IMG/VR virus record: IMGVR_UViG_3300044950_000506
Location: 1 to 21,327 of that record
DNA: 21,327 nt
Source of the DNA: a virus
Reading direction: 5' to 3' (one strand)
Of this stretch, positions 5,981 through 12,519 are shown piece after piece. Both the position numbers and the translations under genes were made by a program. How positions within the stretch are numbered: the first letter of the stretch is position 1; every line of letters begins with the position of its first letter. The notes beneath the pieces are model-generated. The model saw nothing but the letters and a program-made list of their open reading frames with translations, did not search any database and was not told the DNA's origin.

Positions 5981-6510
5981 TGAAAGACTTAGTAAAAATT
6001 CAAACAGAATTAAAAGTTCCTAAAGGTAACTTTAACAGCTTTGGTAAATACAAATACAGAAGTTGTGAAGATATTTTAGAAGCTGTAAAACCAATCCTAA
6101 ACAAGTATAACGCTACATTTAGTTTAACTGATGAAGTTATATTAGTTGGCACTAAACTATTTGTTAAAGCAACTGCATCTATTCATATTGGACAAGATCA
6201 TAATTGGACTTGTGGCTTTGCAGAATTAGCAGAACATAAAGGAATGTCACCAGAACAAGCAACCGGAACTGCATCAAGCTATGCTAGAAAATATGCTTTA
6301 AATGGTTTATTTTTAATTGATGAAACAGAAGCGGATGCGGATAGTCAAAAACCTGCACCAGTTAAACCAACTTTAAACGCTCAACAATTTGAAGCTATAA
6401 TTAACACTATTACAAGTGGTAATAAAGACAAGGTAATTGAAGCGTTACCAAAATATACAATCTCAAAAGAATTTCAAACCGCTATTGATTTAGCATTAAA
6501 AAATAATTAA
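5980..6510 (+). CDS. erf: ERF-family single-strand annealing protein
   Basis: The 176-residue product has the two ERF superfamily hallmarks: FGKYKYRSCEDILEAVKP (residues 21-38) and EQATGTASSYARKYALNGLF (92-111), followed by IDETEADADSQ. ERF proteins bind single-stranded DNA and promote annealing and strand exchange, serving genome circularisation, repair and recombination-dependent replication. The C-terminal part after residue 125 is a Pro/Ala/Lys linker and a small helical tail, as usual for the family. The SSB-like gene is upstream and a Gp157-like gene is 2 bases downstream, a common phage recombination order. Confidence 0.9.
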   Translation: MKDLVKIQTELKVPKGNFNSFGKYKYRSCEDILEAVKPILNKYNATFSLTDEVILVGTKLFVKATASIHIGQDHNWTCGFAELAEHKGMSPEQATGTASSYARKYALNGLFLIDETEADADSQKPAPVKPTLNAQQFEAIINTITSGNKDKVIEALPKYTISKEFQTAIDLALKNN

Positions 6511-6512
6511 TT

Positions 6513-7007
6513 ATGAAAGTAGCATTATACCAAATCGAACAGGAATATTTAAACATTGTACAATCTATAATAGATGCAGGTGGCGAAATAACAGAGGAGC
6601 AGGAAACTGCCCTCTCTATTTCTAAAGAACAATTACAAAATAAAGGCGTTTGTTATGGCTTTATTGTAAAAGAATTAGAGGGCAATATAGATCTAATTGA
6701 TTTAGAAATAAAGCGATTACAGGCATTAAAAAAACCTTTAGTTAATAGTATCGATAGACTTAAAAATAACCTCACACAAGCCATGCAAATGTTTGATGTA
6801 ACGGAATTAAAAACACCGTTGTTAAAGATTAACTTTAGAAAATCAGAATCTATTGAAGTTACTGATATTGACTTGTTAGATGCAGATTTTGTTAAAACAA
6901 CTATAACTAAGGCAGCCGATAAAATAGCGATTAAAGATGCTATTAAGGCAGAGATACCAGTTAGAGGTGCTGTGTTAATTACTAACTATAACCTACAAAT
7001 TAAGTAA
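6513..7007 (+). CDS. Gp157-like phage protein
   Basis: The 164-residue product fits the siphovirus Gp157 family: an N-terminal helix starting ALYQIEQEYLNIVQSI, an acidic IT.EQE.AL segment, a long coiled-coil region around residues 48-90 (GFIVKELEGNIDLIDLEIKRL, KPLVNSIDRLKNNLTQAM), then KTPLLKINFRKSESIEV (about 101-117), and a Lys/Ile-rich C-terminus (DKIAIKDAIKAEIPVRGAVL). The family occurs beside ERF or other annealing proteins; in streptococcal phages it is linked to phage resistance, but its biochemical role is unclear. The gene ends in a TAATG overlap with a 42-aa gene. Confidence 0.75.
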   Translation: MKVALYQIEQEYLNIVQSIIDAGGEITEEQETALSISKEQLQNKGVCYGFIVKELEGNIDLIDLEIKRLQALKKPLVNSIDRLKNNLTQAMQMFDVTELKTPLLKINFRKSESIEVTDIDLLDADFVKTTITKAADKIAIKDAIKAEIPVRGAVLITNYNLQIK

Positions 7008-7135
7008 TGGAAAAACCAATCCTACCAAACATGATCGTGCTAAATGATAGCACGGTCATTTATAAAGGCAAAAAACTAAAGCCAATATGTTTAACCATAT
7101 CTCTTATAAGGGATAGTAAAAAAGTGAAGGAATGA
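7007..7135 (+). CDS. Mini-protein, 42 aa
   Basis: ATG at 7007 overlaps the preceding stop by one base, and its stop overlaps the next ATG by 4 bases (ATGA). The product (MEKPILPNMIVLNDSTVIYK to DSKKVKE) is basic, with a short beta hairpin (MIVLNDSTVIYKGKKLKP) and one cysteine. Coupling on both sides supports it as a real gene. The DNA for residues 9-18 forms a strong 12-pair hairpin in the message. Function unknown. Confidence 0.5.
   Translation: MEKPILPNMIVLNDSTVIYKGKKLKPICLTISLIRDSKKVKE
7031..7059 (+). promoter_or_regulatory. 12-pair RNA hairpin inside the 42-aa gene
   Basis: ATGATCGTGCTA (7031-7042) pairs with TAGCACGGTCAT (7048-7059) around the loop AATGA, with a single G-U pair. No U-tract follows, so it is not an ordinary terminator. 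It may be an RNA processing site, a translation pause or a protein target, or only a chance result of the encoded hairpin. Confidence 0.35.
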
Positions 7136-7872
7136 AGATTATACAATTATATGGAGGAGGCACAAACTCATTAGCTGTTTTAATAAACATGGTTAAAAAT
7201 CAGATAATACCAGATGAAATTTTATTTAGTGATACGGGCGGAGAACAACCTAAAACTTATAAAATTATTGAAGAGGTAAATATTTGGCTATCTGAAAAGA
7301 ATTTTCCAACTATCAAAACATTAAAGTATAAAACAAAAAATGGTGAAGAACTTACACTTGAACAGGATTGTTTAAATAATAATACAGTACCTCCGATTGC
7401 TTTTGGTTGGAAAACGTGTAGCCAAAAATTTAAAATTTCACCCGTAGAAAAATATCTTAAAGCTAAATATCCAAACGAAAAACTACAAATGTGGGTTGGG
7501 TTTGATGCTGGAGAAGAAAGAAGAGTTAAGGCTAATCCAAATGAAAATTTTGAAAACTATTTTCCTTTAATAGAATGGGGATGGAATAGGGAAAAATGTA
7601 TTGAAATAATTTTAAAATCTGGTTTAAGTATGCCCGGTAAAAGTTCTTGTTTTTTTTGCCCAAATATGAAGAAACATGAAATACTTGCTTTAGATGATGA
7701 ATTGAAAGAAAGAGCAATGGCAATGGAGAAAAACGCTACAAAGTTAATGGAGATAAAAGGGTTAGGCAGAAATAAAACATGGACTTCGTTAATACAAGCA
7801 GATAGATCACAATTAAAAATAGATTGGGATATTGAAGATTGGCATACTCCATCCTGCGAGTGCATTGATTAA
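7132..7872 (+). CDS. PAPS-reductase-like PP-loop ATPase
   Basis: The 246-residue protein has an N-terminal PP-loop of unusual form, YGGGTNS (7-13, canonical SGGKDS-like), followed by FSDTGGEQPKTY (32-43), KTCSQKFKISPVEKYL (94-109), GFDAGEERR (123-131) and FPLIEWGWNREKCIE (144-158). These are the successive motifs of the phosphoadenosine-phosphosulfate reductase family. A cysteine cluster, SSCFFCPNMKKHEI (171-184), and a terminal CEC could hold a metal or Fe-S centre. Such phage enzymes adenylate a substrate; sulfur transfer or nucleic-acid base modification are the usual proposals. The gene is coupled by ATGA upstream. The substrate is unknown, and it is not closely like the second PP-loop protein (10650-11978). 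Confidence 0.8.
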   Translation: MKIIQLYGGGTNSLAVLINMVKNQIIPDEILFSDTGGEQPKTYKIIEEVNIWLSEKNFPTIKTLKYKTKNGEELTLEQDCLNNNTVPPIAFGWKTCSQKFKISPVEKYLKAKYPNEKLQMWVGFDAGEERRVKANPNENFENYFPLIEWGWNREKCIEIILKSGLSMPGKSSCFFCPNMKKHEILALDDELKERAMAMEKNATKLMEIKGLGRNKTWTSLIQADRSQLKIDWDIEDWHTPSCECID

Positions 7873-7890
7873 ACAAGAAATTTAAAACCT

Positions 7891-8184
7891 ATGACCACAG
7901 ACGAAATAAACAAACTAATAGCTAAGGAATATCAAAGCCTTAGCGATTTAGCTATTCAAAAGAATAACAGTTACGCAGGATCAATTTTTAATCCTGATTG
8001 GATTATTAAGCCATCAATGGAACTAACTAAAAAAGATATGATTGAATTTGGAATAGCAGCCAGAGCAAACGATAAAATTAATCGTATCAAAAGCGCAGGT
8101 TTAAAAGGCTTTGACGAAGATAATCTAAAAGACTTAATAGGCTATCTTATACTGTTTCGTATCGCTCAGGGTCTAAAAGAATAG
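7891..8184 (+). CDS. DUF1599 / nucleotide-modification-associated-like protein
   Basis: The 97-residue product is helical, with KNNSYAGSIF (residues 24-33), EFGIAARANDKINRIKS (50-66) and DEDNLKDLIGYLILFRI (74-90). This order (K-N-x-x-Y, GI..R..DK..R, acidic helix with DL.GY..L) is that of DUF1599, also called nucleotide modification associated domain 1. The family resembles all-alpha nucleotide pyrophosphatases and is proposed to act on modified nucleotides. It is the last gene of the leader 1 operon and follows the PP-loop enzyme after an 18-base gap, which hints at joint nucleotide chemistry. Assignment rests on motif order, not on an alignment. Confidence 0.6.
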   Translation: MTTDEINKLIAKEYQSLSDLAIQKNNSYAGSIFNPDWIIKPSMELTKKDMIEFGIAARANDKINRIKSAGLKGFDEDNLKDLIGYLILFRIAQGLKE

Positions 8185-8195
8185 TTGATTATTAT

Positions 8196-8218
8196 CCACA
8201 ATAACCCTATATTTGTGG
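8196..8218. terminator. Weak hairpin between convergent genes
   Basis: CCACAA (8196-8201) pairs with TTGTGG (8213-8218) around an 11-base loop, just after the plus-strand stop at 8184 and over the stop of the minus-strand gene. No T-run follows, so termination is a weak guess based mainly on position. Confidence 0.3.
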
Positions 8219-8560
8219 CTCATTATCAACATCTGGAATAGGCAGACTTTCATAATATTCATTTAACTTTGAATAAATTACCTCTGGTCTGCCGGGTGAA
8301 TAAACCAAATCCCCATTCTCAAAGACTATCTCGGTGTAATATTTCTTATTAGTTTTACCTTTAGGAATAAATACCTTTGGGTTTAATTGCGTAATTGTAT
8401 TTCGAGATAAACAAAAGTAGCCTATTGTAGTTTCATAGTCATCTAATAAACCTTCATTTAAAAGCCTTATTTTATCTAACTCGTCTATTTCCTCATCCGT
8501 ATTAAAAGCTGAGTTTATAGGGTGAATTATCGATATTGAGAACCATTGTAGACTATCCAT
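8207..8560 (-). CDS. Hypothetical protein, 117 aa
   Basis: I do not recognise a family. The product begins MDSLQWFSISIIHPINSAF, has a conspicuous acidic helix (TDEEIDELDKIRLLNEGLLDDY), a beta-like region with CLSRNTITQLNPKVFIPKG and EIVFENGDLVYSPG, and an acidic Pro-rich tail. There is no membrane segment or metal site. It follows the phosphoesterase gene by one base on the same strand, so they share an operon and probably a function. It looks like a phage-specific partner or regulator of the phosphoesterase, but this is only inferred from linkage. Confidence 0.6.
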   Translation of the reverse strand: MDSLQWFSISIIHPINSAFNTDEEIDELDKIRLLNEGLLDDYETTIGYFCLSRNTITQLNPKVFIPKGKTNKKYYTEIVFENGDLVYSPGRPEVIYSKLNEYYESLPIPDVDNEPQI

Positions 8561-8561
8561 G

Positions 8562-9545
8562 TTAATAGATTTTATTGTTAACTATTTTTAAGTTCTTAAT
8601 AAAATATTCATCACTTTTAAGGTTTAAAGTAACGTGGCTAAAACCTAAGTTCCATTTGTTTATGGGAGCGAACATTGGATTCATATCACATAAGCAGCCC
8701 TGAGAGTGAACAGATATTAATCTATTGTTCATTGTTGGCTCAGAATGTGAACTTGTCCTATGATAGTGACCAACTAAAGTGTCTTCCATTGTTTTAGTAA
8801 AAGTTGCTCTGGCAGGATTAACACCACCCATTCCAAACAATTCATGACCATGTAAAACAGTTAATTTACCGATTGATATTGGGCGTTTATCTTTTACCGT
8901 TTCAATCTTTAACTCACCTAATTTTAAAAGTATTTCTAATTGAAAATCGGCAACATCAAATATCTCAGGTGCTTTAACATATAACCATTTTTCCCAACGT
9001 TCGTCATGGTTACCATGCTTATAAACTATCTTAGCGTTTGGAAAATTATCTCTTAGACTTTGTAAAAATTGCCTTACTGCAATAAATTCATCATTAATAG
9101 AACGGTGTCTAAAATCCTTTTCGTGCCGGCTTATGTTTGCAAAGTCAATAAGATCTCCATTTATTAGGATGCAGGTTACTTTATTGTCTAAACCATATTG
9201 TAATGCCGTTTCGATAGCTTTATTGTTTTGGTATGGAAAATGTAAATCACTAATAACTAAAGTTGAGGTTTGTTTTATTTCGTATGTACTAAAATCATTC
9301 GAGTAACTTTCTGGCAAATTAAAAGGATTAAGCGGCTTTGGTGCTACATAAATATTTTTATCCTTCATTAGTTTTCTATTTTTTTGACCAGCTTGCCCTA
9401 AATAACTTCTAATAAGACTTCTTACTGAATCAACGTTTGTGAACAGTTTGGAATTTTCTTTGTAGATTTTCTTAGCAAGAGTAAGGTTTGGAGTATTAGG
9501 GAACTTCTTTAAATACTTTTTTACAATTTCACCGTTTAAAGCCAT
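8562..9545 (-). CDS. Calcineurin-like metallophosphoesterase with N-terminal HTH-like domain
   Basis: All five metallophosphoesterase motifs are present in the 327-residue protein: SDLHFP (D100, H102), NGDLIDF (G130, D131), KHGNHDER (177-183), LHGHE (231-235) and GHYHRT (259-264), which bind two metal ions. The first 60 residues are a separate basic helical domain (LTLAKKIYKENSKLF, SVRSLIRSYLGQ) that resembles a helix-turn-helix, as seen in related Bacteroidota phage proteins. DNA-directed phosphatase or nuclease activity is plausible; Mre11/SbcD-like roles are less likely because no ATPase partner is nearby. The gene is transcribed against the flanking replication operons from a region shared with the RusA promoter. 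Confidence 0.85.
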   Translation of the reverse strand: MALNGEIVKKYLKKFPNTPNLTLAKKIYKENSKLFTNVDSVRSLIRSYLGQAGQKNRKLMKDKNIYVAPKPLNPFNLPESYSNDFSTYEIKQTSTLVISDLHFPYQNNKAIETALQYGLDNKVTCILINGDLIDFANISRHEKDFRHRSINDEFIAVRQFLQSLRDNFPNAKIVYKHGNHDERWEKWLYVKAPEIFDVADFQLEILLKLGELKIETVKDKRPISIGKLTVLHGHELFGMGGVNPARATFTKTMEDTLVGHYHRTSSHSEPTMNNRLISVHSQGCLCDMNPMFAPINKWNLGFSHVTLNLKSDEYFIKNLKIVNNKIY

Positions 9546-9554
9546 AAGTTATAA

Positions 9555-9588
9555 TTTGTGTAAATATAACATTTTTTGTTTACTTTTA
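9555..9588 (+). promoter_or_regulatory. Possible rusA promoter, TTTG-N22-TACTTTTA
   Basis: TACTTTTA (9581-9588) is a one-base-off match to TAnnTTTG and stands only 5 bases from the ATG at 9593, so the message would be nearly leaderless. TTTG at 9555-9558 is slightly far. The minus-strand gene start lies just beyond, so this 47-base gap is a divergent promoter region. Confidence 0.35.
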
Positions 9589-9592
9589 CATT

Positions 9593-9916
9593 ATGCATAA
9601 AATAAATATAAAACCATTGTCAGTTAACCAAGCATGGCAAGGGAAAAGATTTAAGACAAATTTATATAAACAATATGAGCATGATGTTTTACTACTCCTG
9701 CCAAAGATTAAGATAGTTGAGCCACCTTACAGGCTTAATTTAATAGTAGGATTTAGCAATAAAGCAAGTGATATTGATAACATTTTAAAGCCATTTTTAG
9801 ATATTTTACAAAAGAAATATGGCATAAATGATAAGCATATTGAAGTTTTACATATTGAAAAACAGATAGTTAAGAAAAATAATGAATTTATTTCATTTGA
9901 GATAGTGTCAATTTAG
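9593..9916 (+). CDS. rusA: RusA-family Holliday junction resolvase
   Basis: The 107-residue product has the standard RusA layout: an N-terminal PLSVNQAWQGKRFKT (residues 8-22), two beta strands (YRLNLIVGF), and the catalytic region ASDIDNILKPFLDILQKKYG (58-77) with D60, D62 and D70 as metal ligands and K66 as the conserved basic residue, then GINDKHIEVLHIEK (77-90). RusA dimers cut four-way DNA junctions symmetrically, resolving recombination and branched replication intermediates before packaging. Length matches the family (about 100-130 aa). It stands alone between divergent and leader promoters, the next gene being behind leader RNA 2. Confidence 0.9.
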   Translation: MHKINIKPLSVNQAWQGKRFKTNLYKQYEHDVLLLLPKIKIVEPPYRLNLIVGFSNKASDIDNILKPFLDILQKKYGINDKHIEVLHIEKQIVKKNNEFISFEIVSI

Positions 9917-9927
9917 AATTAAATTTA

Positions 9928-9935
9928 TACTTTTG
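9928..9935 (+). promoter_or_regulatory. Promoter of leader RNA 2, -7 element TACTTTTG
   Basis: TACTTTTG matches TAnnTTTG exactly, 12 bases after the rusA stop. No good -33 TTTG is found at the usual distance, so the promoter may be weak or activator-dependent. Its predicted start site is about 9940, immediately before the first hairpin. Confidence 0.45.
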
Positions 9936-9939
9936 TCAA

Positions 9940-10026
9940 AGTTAAGGTTTGTGCGAACCATCTAAATTAACTAAGATATTAACCCTATTCCCTGAGAGCG
10001 CACACTCGAGGGGTGTAGGGTTTTTT
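9940..10026 (+). ncRNA. Leader RNA 2: kissing hairpins, U-tailed
   Basis: GGTT (9946-9949) and AACC (9956-9959) close a loop TGTGCG (9950-9955). A second, long hairpin pairs AACCCTA (9981-9987) with TAGGGTT (10016-10022), then CCC (9990-9992) with GGG (10011-10013) and GAG (9994-9996) with CTC (10005-10007). Its loop AGCGCACA contains CGCACA (9999-10004), the exact complement of the first loop over 6 bases. Six T close it and the ATG at 10040 follows 17 bases after the stem. The two loops can kiss. Confidence 0.6.
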
Positions 10027-10039
10027 AATTTATAAAACT

Positions 10040-10477
10040 ATGGAAAGAATATACCACAATTATAAAAAATGGGAGGATTTTAATTGTGGATTTTATAGCA
10101 CAACAAATACTAAAAATAAAAATTATTTAATTTCAAAAGTTATTGAATTATTTACAGACTCAAATTTAACTGAAATTTATATGAGAAAAGTTATTAATGA
10201 ATGGGTTTATTCTTGTGAGCATAATTTAACAAATATGAGTTTAAATAAAATAGCATATATTGGTCAAGCCGCTTGTTGTATTTATGCTAAAGTTCCTTTT
10301 TATATTACAATGAACGCTTGGAATAAAATAGATATAATAAATAGAAATATAGCAGATAAAATAGCTTATAAAATAATCAAAGAATGGGAACAAAATCAAA
10401 AGTTAAAAAATACATTAAAGATTGGGAAAGAAAAGGATATAAATATGGAATACCAGATGAAGCTCCTATTGAGTTAG
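10040..10477 (+). CDS. Uncharacterised protein of the IbrA-type cluster, 145 aa
   Basis: The product starts MERIYHNYKKWEDFNCGFY and contains EWVYSCEHNLTN (residues 54-65) and NKIAYIGQAACCIYAKVPFYITMNAWNKI (69-97). I recall this order (WED..GFY; EW..S.E.NLTN; IGQAAC; AW) from short proteins next to PAPS-reductase-like DUF3440 genes in phages; their function is unknown. It is helical and soluble. The final 32 residues share DNA, in another frame, with the start of the next gene. It is the first gene after leader RNA 2 and the start of a strikingly A+T-rich block (about 17% G+C in bases 10081-10140, hand count). Confidence 0.6.
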   Translation: MERIYHNYKKWEDFNCGFYSTTNTKNKNYLISKVIELFTDSNLTEIYMRKVINEWVYSCEHNLTNMSLNKIAYIGQAACCIYAKVPFYITMNAWNKIDIINRNIADKIAYKIIKEWEQNQKLKNTLKIGKEKDINMEYQMKLLLS

Positions 10478-10653
10478 AAAAATTAAACATAGTTCCATCT
10501 TATAGAAAAATATGTATTGCATTAATGAAAAACGAAAATAATTTAGAAACACTTGGATTTTCAAGAAAAAAAACATTAGTGTATAGTGAATTAAAAAGAA
10601 TAGAAATAGAACAAAGATATATTAAAAACAAACAATTAAAATTAAATTTATGA
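10384..10653 (+). CDS. Stand-alone homologue of the IbrA C-terminal tail, 89 aa
   Basis: The product contains YIKDWERKGYKYGIPDEAP (10-28) and PSYRKICIALMKNENNLETLGFS (38-60). The latter lines up with the tail of the following IbrA-like protein (PNWKAVCITIMKNDFGLTYM, 392-411), so both appear to carry the same small module. The 94-base out-of-frame overlap with the 145-aa gene is real rather than a wrong start, because the conserved IPDEAP region is itself inside the overlap. The function is unknown; a recruitment or regulatory domain for the PP-loop enzyme is a reasonable guess. It ends 4 bases into the next gene (ATGA-type overlap). Confidence 0.65.
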   Translation: MGTKSKVKKYIKDWERKGYKYGIPDEAPIELEKLNIVPSYRKICIALMKNENNLETLGFSRKKTLVYSELKRIEIEQRYIKNKQLKLNL

Positions 10654-11978
10654 ATGTATTAGAAGCTACAAACAAAAGATTAGAAATAATTTTTAGAGAT
10701 TTTGAAAACGTTTTAGTTGCATTTTCTTGCGGTAAAGATAGCGGTGTAATGTTATCATTAACATATAAATACGCAAAAGAAAATAATCTTTTACATAAGC
10801 TATCATTTTATTATGAAGATTATGAAGCTGGTTATAGACACACAGACGAATATGCTGATAGGGTTTTTTCTGAATTAAATGATGTTAAGGCTAGGTATTG
10901 GCTATGCTTACCAATATCTGCCGCTTGTTCAGTTTCAATGTATGAACCACGTTGGATACCTTGGGATAAAGATAAAAAAGATATTTGGGTAAGAGATATG
11001 CCAAACTATGATTATGTAATAAATGAAGATAATTGCCCTTATGAATTTATAAAAGGCACAAAGGGTTTTGATGCGCGTATTCAATTTAGTACTTGGTATG
11101 GAGATACCTTTGGTAAAACTGCGGTTTTAATAGGTATTAGAGCAGAAGAAAGTTTAACAAGGCGTGGAATATTTACATCGCAGCATAGAAAACATATGCA
11201 CAAAGGATTAAATTATTCTAAAATAGTAGATAAAAATACTATAAATTTTTACCCTATTTACGATTGGCAAACTGAAGATATATGGAGATGTAATAGTAAA
11301 TTTGAATTTGATTATAATAAGATATACGATTTATATTATCAAGCTGGTTTAACAATAGACCAAATGAGGGTAGCTAGTCCATTCCATTTATCTGGTCAGG
11401 AAAATTTAAAATTATATAAAGTAATAGATCCAAACAATTGGGGTAAAATGGTTGGTAGAGTTAACGGGTGTAATTTTGGCGGAATATATGGAGGCACTTC
11501 TGCAATGGGTTGGAAAAAAATAACTAAACCTAATCACTTTACATGGAAACAATATGCTGAATTTTTACTAGACACTTTGCCAGAAGATACAAAAAAAAAA
11601 TTTAATTACCATTTAAAAAGATTTGCAGATGTTTGGAAAAATAAAGGATACGGTAGAAATCCAAGAGTAATAAAGCAAATTGAAAATGCAGGAGTTGAAA
11701 TAGAGAGAACTGGAAATATAAGTAAACTATGTAAGAAAAAAGATATATATGAAATTATAAAAATAAAAGGGGATTGGGTAGATGAAATAAATATAGAAAA
11801 TTCAACACCTTTTAGGCATTGCCCAAATTGGAAGGCTGTATGTATAACAATAATGAAAAATGATTTTGGATTAACTTATATGAGTTGTGGTAGAACCCAA
11901 GACAAAAATATATTAAAACAAAAAAGCATGACTAAGTTTAAAAAATTACAAGATTTAAAAAAAATAAACAAAAAATAA
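10650..11978 (+). CDS. ibrA-like: IbrA-like PAPS-reductase family protein, DUF3440
   Basis: The 442-residue product has a PP-loop (FSCGKDSGVML, 25-35), the PAPS-reductase motif LIGIRAEESLTRRG (160-173), YPIYDWQTEDIWR (201-213) and the DUF3440-type region QMRVASPFHLSGQENL through VNGCNFGGIYGGTSAMGW (238-288). A Lys-rich C-terminal domain ends with PNWKAVCITIMKND (392-405). This is the arrangement of IbrA, which in Escherichia coli is encoded with the ParB-like IbrB and affects expression of immunoglobulin-binding genes. The biochemical reaction is not established for the family; ATP-dependent sulfur or nucleotide chemistry is expected from the fold. The IbrB homologue follows 4 bases downstream. 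The first conserved Gly of SGGKDS is Cys here. Confidence 0.85.
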   Translation: MNVLEATNKRLEIIFRDFENVLVAFSCGKDSGVMLSLTYKYAKENNLLHKLSFYYEDYEAGYRHTDEYADRVFSELNDVKARYWLCLPISAACSVSMYEPRWIPWDKDKKDIWVRDMPNYDYVINEDNCPYEFIKGTKGFDARIQFSTWYGDTFGKTAVLIGIRAEESLTRRGIFTSQHRKHMHKGLNYSKIVDKNTINFYPIYDWQTEDIWRCNSKFEFDYNKIYDLYYQAGLTIDQMRVASPFHLSGQENLKLYKVIDPNNWGKMVGRVNGCNFGGIYGGTSAMGWKKITKPNHFTWKQYAEFLLDTLPEDTKKKFNYHLKRFADVWKNKGYGRNPRVIKQIENAGVEIERTGNISKLCKKKDIYEIIKIKGDWVDEINIENSTPFRHCPNWKAVCITIMKNDFGLTYMSCGRTQDKNILKQKSMTKFKKLQDLKKINKK

Positions 11979-11982
11979 TAAT

Positions 11983-12519
11983 ATGGAAACAGAAACAAAT
12001 CAATTTAAAAGTCCCGTTTATAATGTATTAAGAATACACGTTGATAAAATTAGGGCAAACGCTTACAATCCAAATGCAGTAGCTCCACCAGAAATGAAAT
12101 TACTTGAAATGTCTATTTGGGAAGATGGCTATACAATGCCAGTTGTAGCTTATTATATTCCTGAAGATGATGTTTATGAGATTGTCGATGGTTATCATAG
12201 ATTTACAACTCTTAAAACGAGTAAAAGAATTTTTGAAAGAGAGCAGGGTTATTTGCCATTAGTAGTTATTGAAAAAGATTTAAGTAATCGTATGGCATCT
12301 ACTATTAGACATAATAGAGCTAGGGGGTCACATTCAATTGATTTAATGAGCCATATAGTTGCTGAATTAGTTGATAGTGGAATGAGTGATAATTGGATAT
12401 TAAGACATATAGGAATGGATAAAGATGAATTATTGAGATTAAAACAAGTAACTGGATTAGCTGCTTTATTTAAAGATCAAGAGTTTTCTAAAGCATGGGA
12501 GGATAAATCAAATGATTAA
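11983..12519 (+). CDS. ibrB-like: IbrB-like ParB-domain protein
   Basis: The 178-residue product matches IbrB closely in motif order: RANAYNPNAVAPPEMKLL (24-41), SIWEDGYTMPVVA (44-56), the ParB-type EIVDGYHR (66-73), the basic NRMASTIRHNRARGSHSIDLM (102-122), GMSDNWILRHIGMDKDELLRL (133-153) and KQVTGLAALF (154-163). ParB-N domains of this group bind DNA or act as nucleases or CTPases; with IbrA it forms a two-gene system found in phages and prophages. It starts 4 bases after the IbrA-like stop and overlaps the next gene by 8 bases. Likely partner and DNA-targeting subunit of the PP-loop enzyme (inference). Confidence 0.85.
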   Translation: METETNQFKSPVYNVLRIHVDKIRANAYNPNAVAPPEMKLLEMSIWEDGYTMPVVAYYIPEDDVYEIVDGYHRFTTLKTSKRIFEREQGYLPLVVIEKDLSNRMASTIRHNRARGSHSIDLMSHIVAELVDSGMSDNWILRHIGMDKDELLRLKQVTGLAALFKDQEFSKAWEDKSND

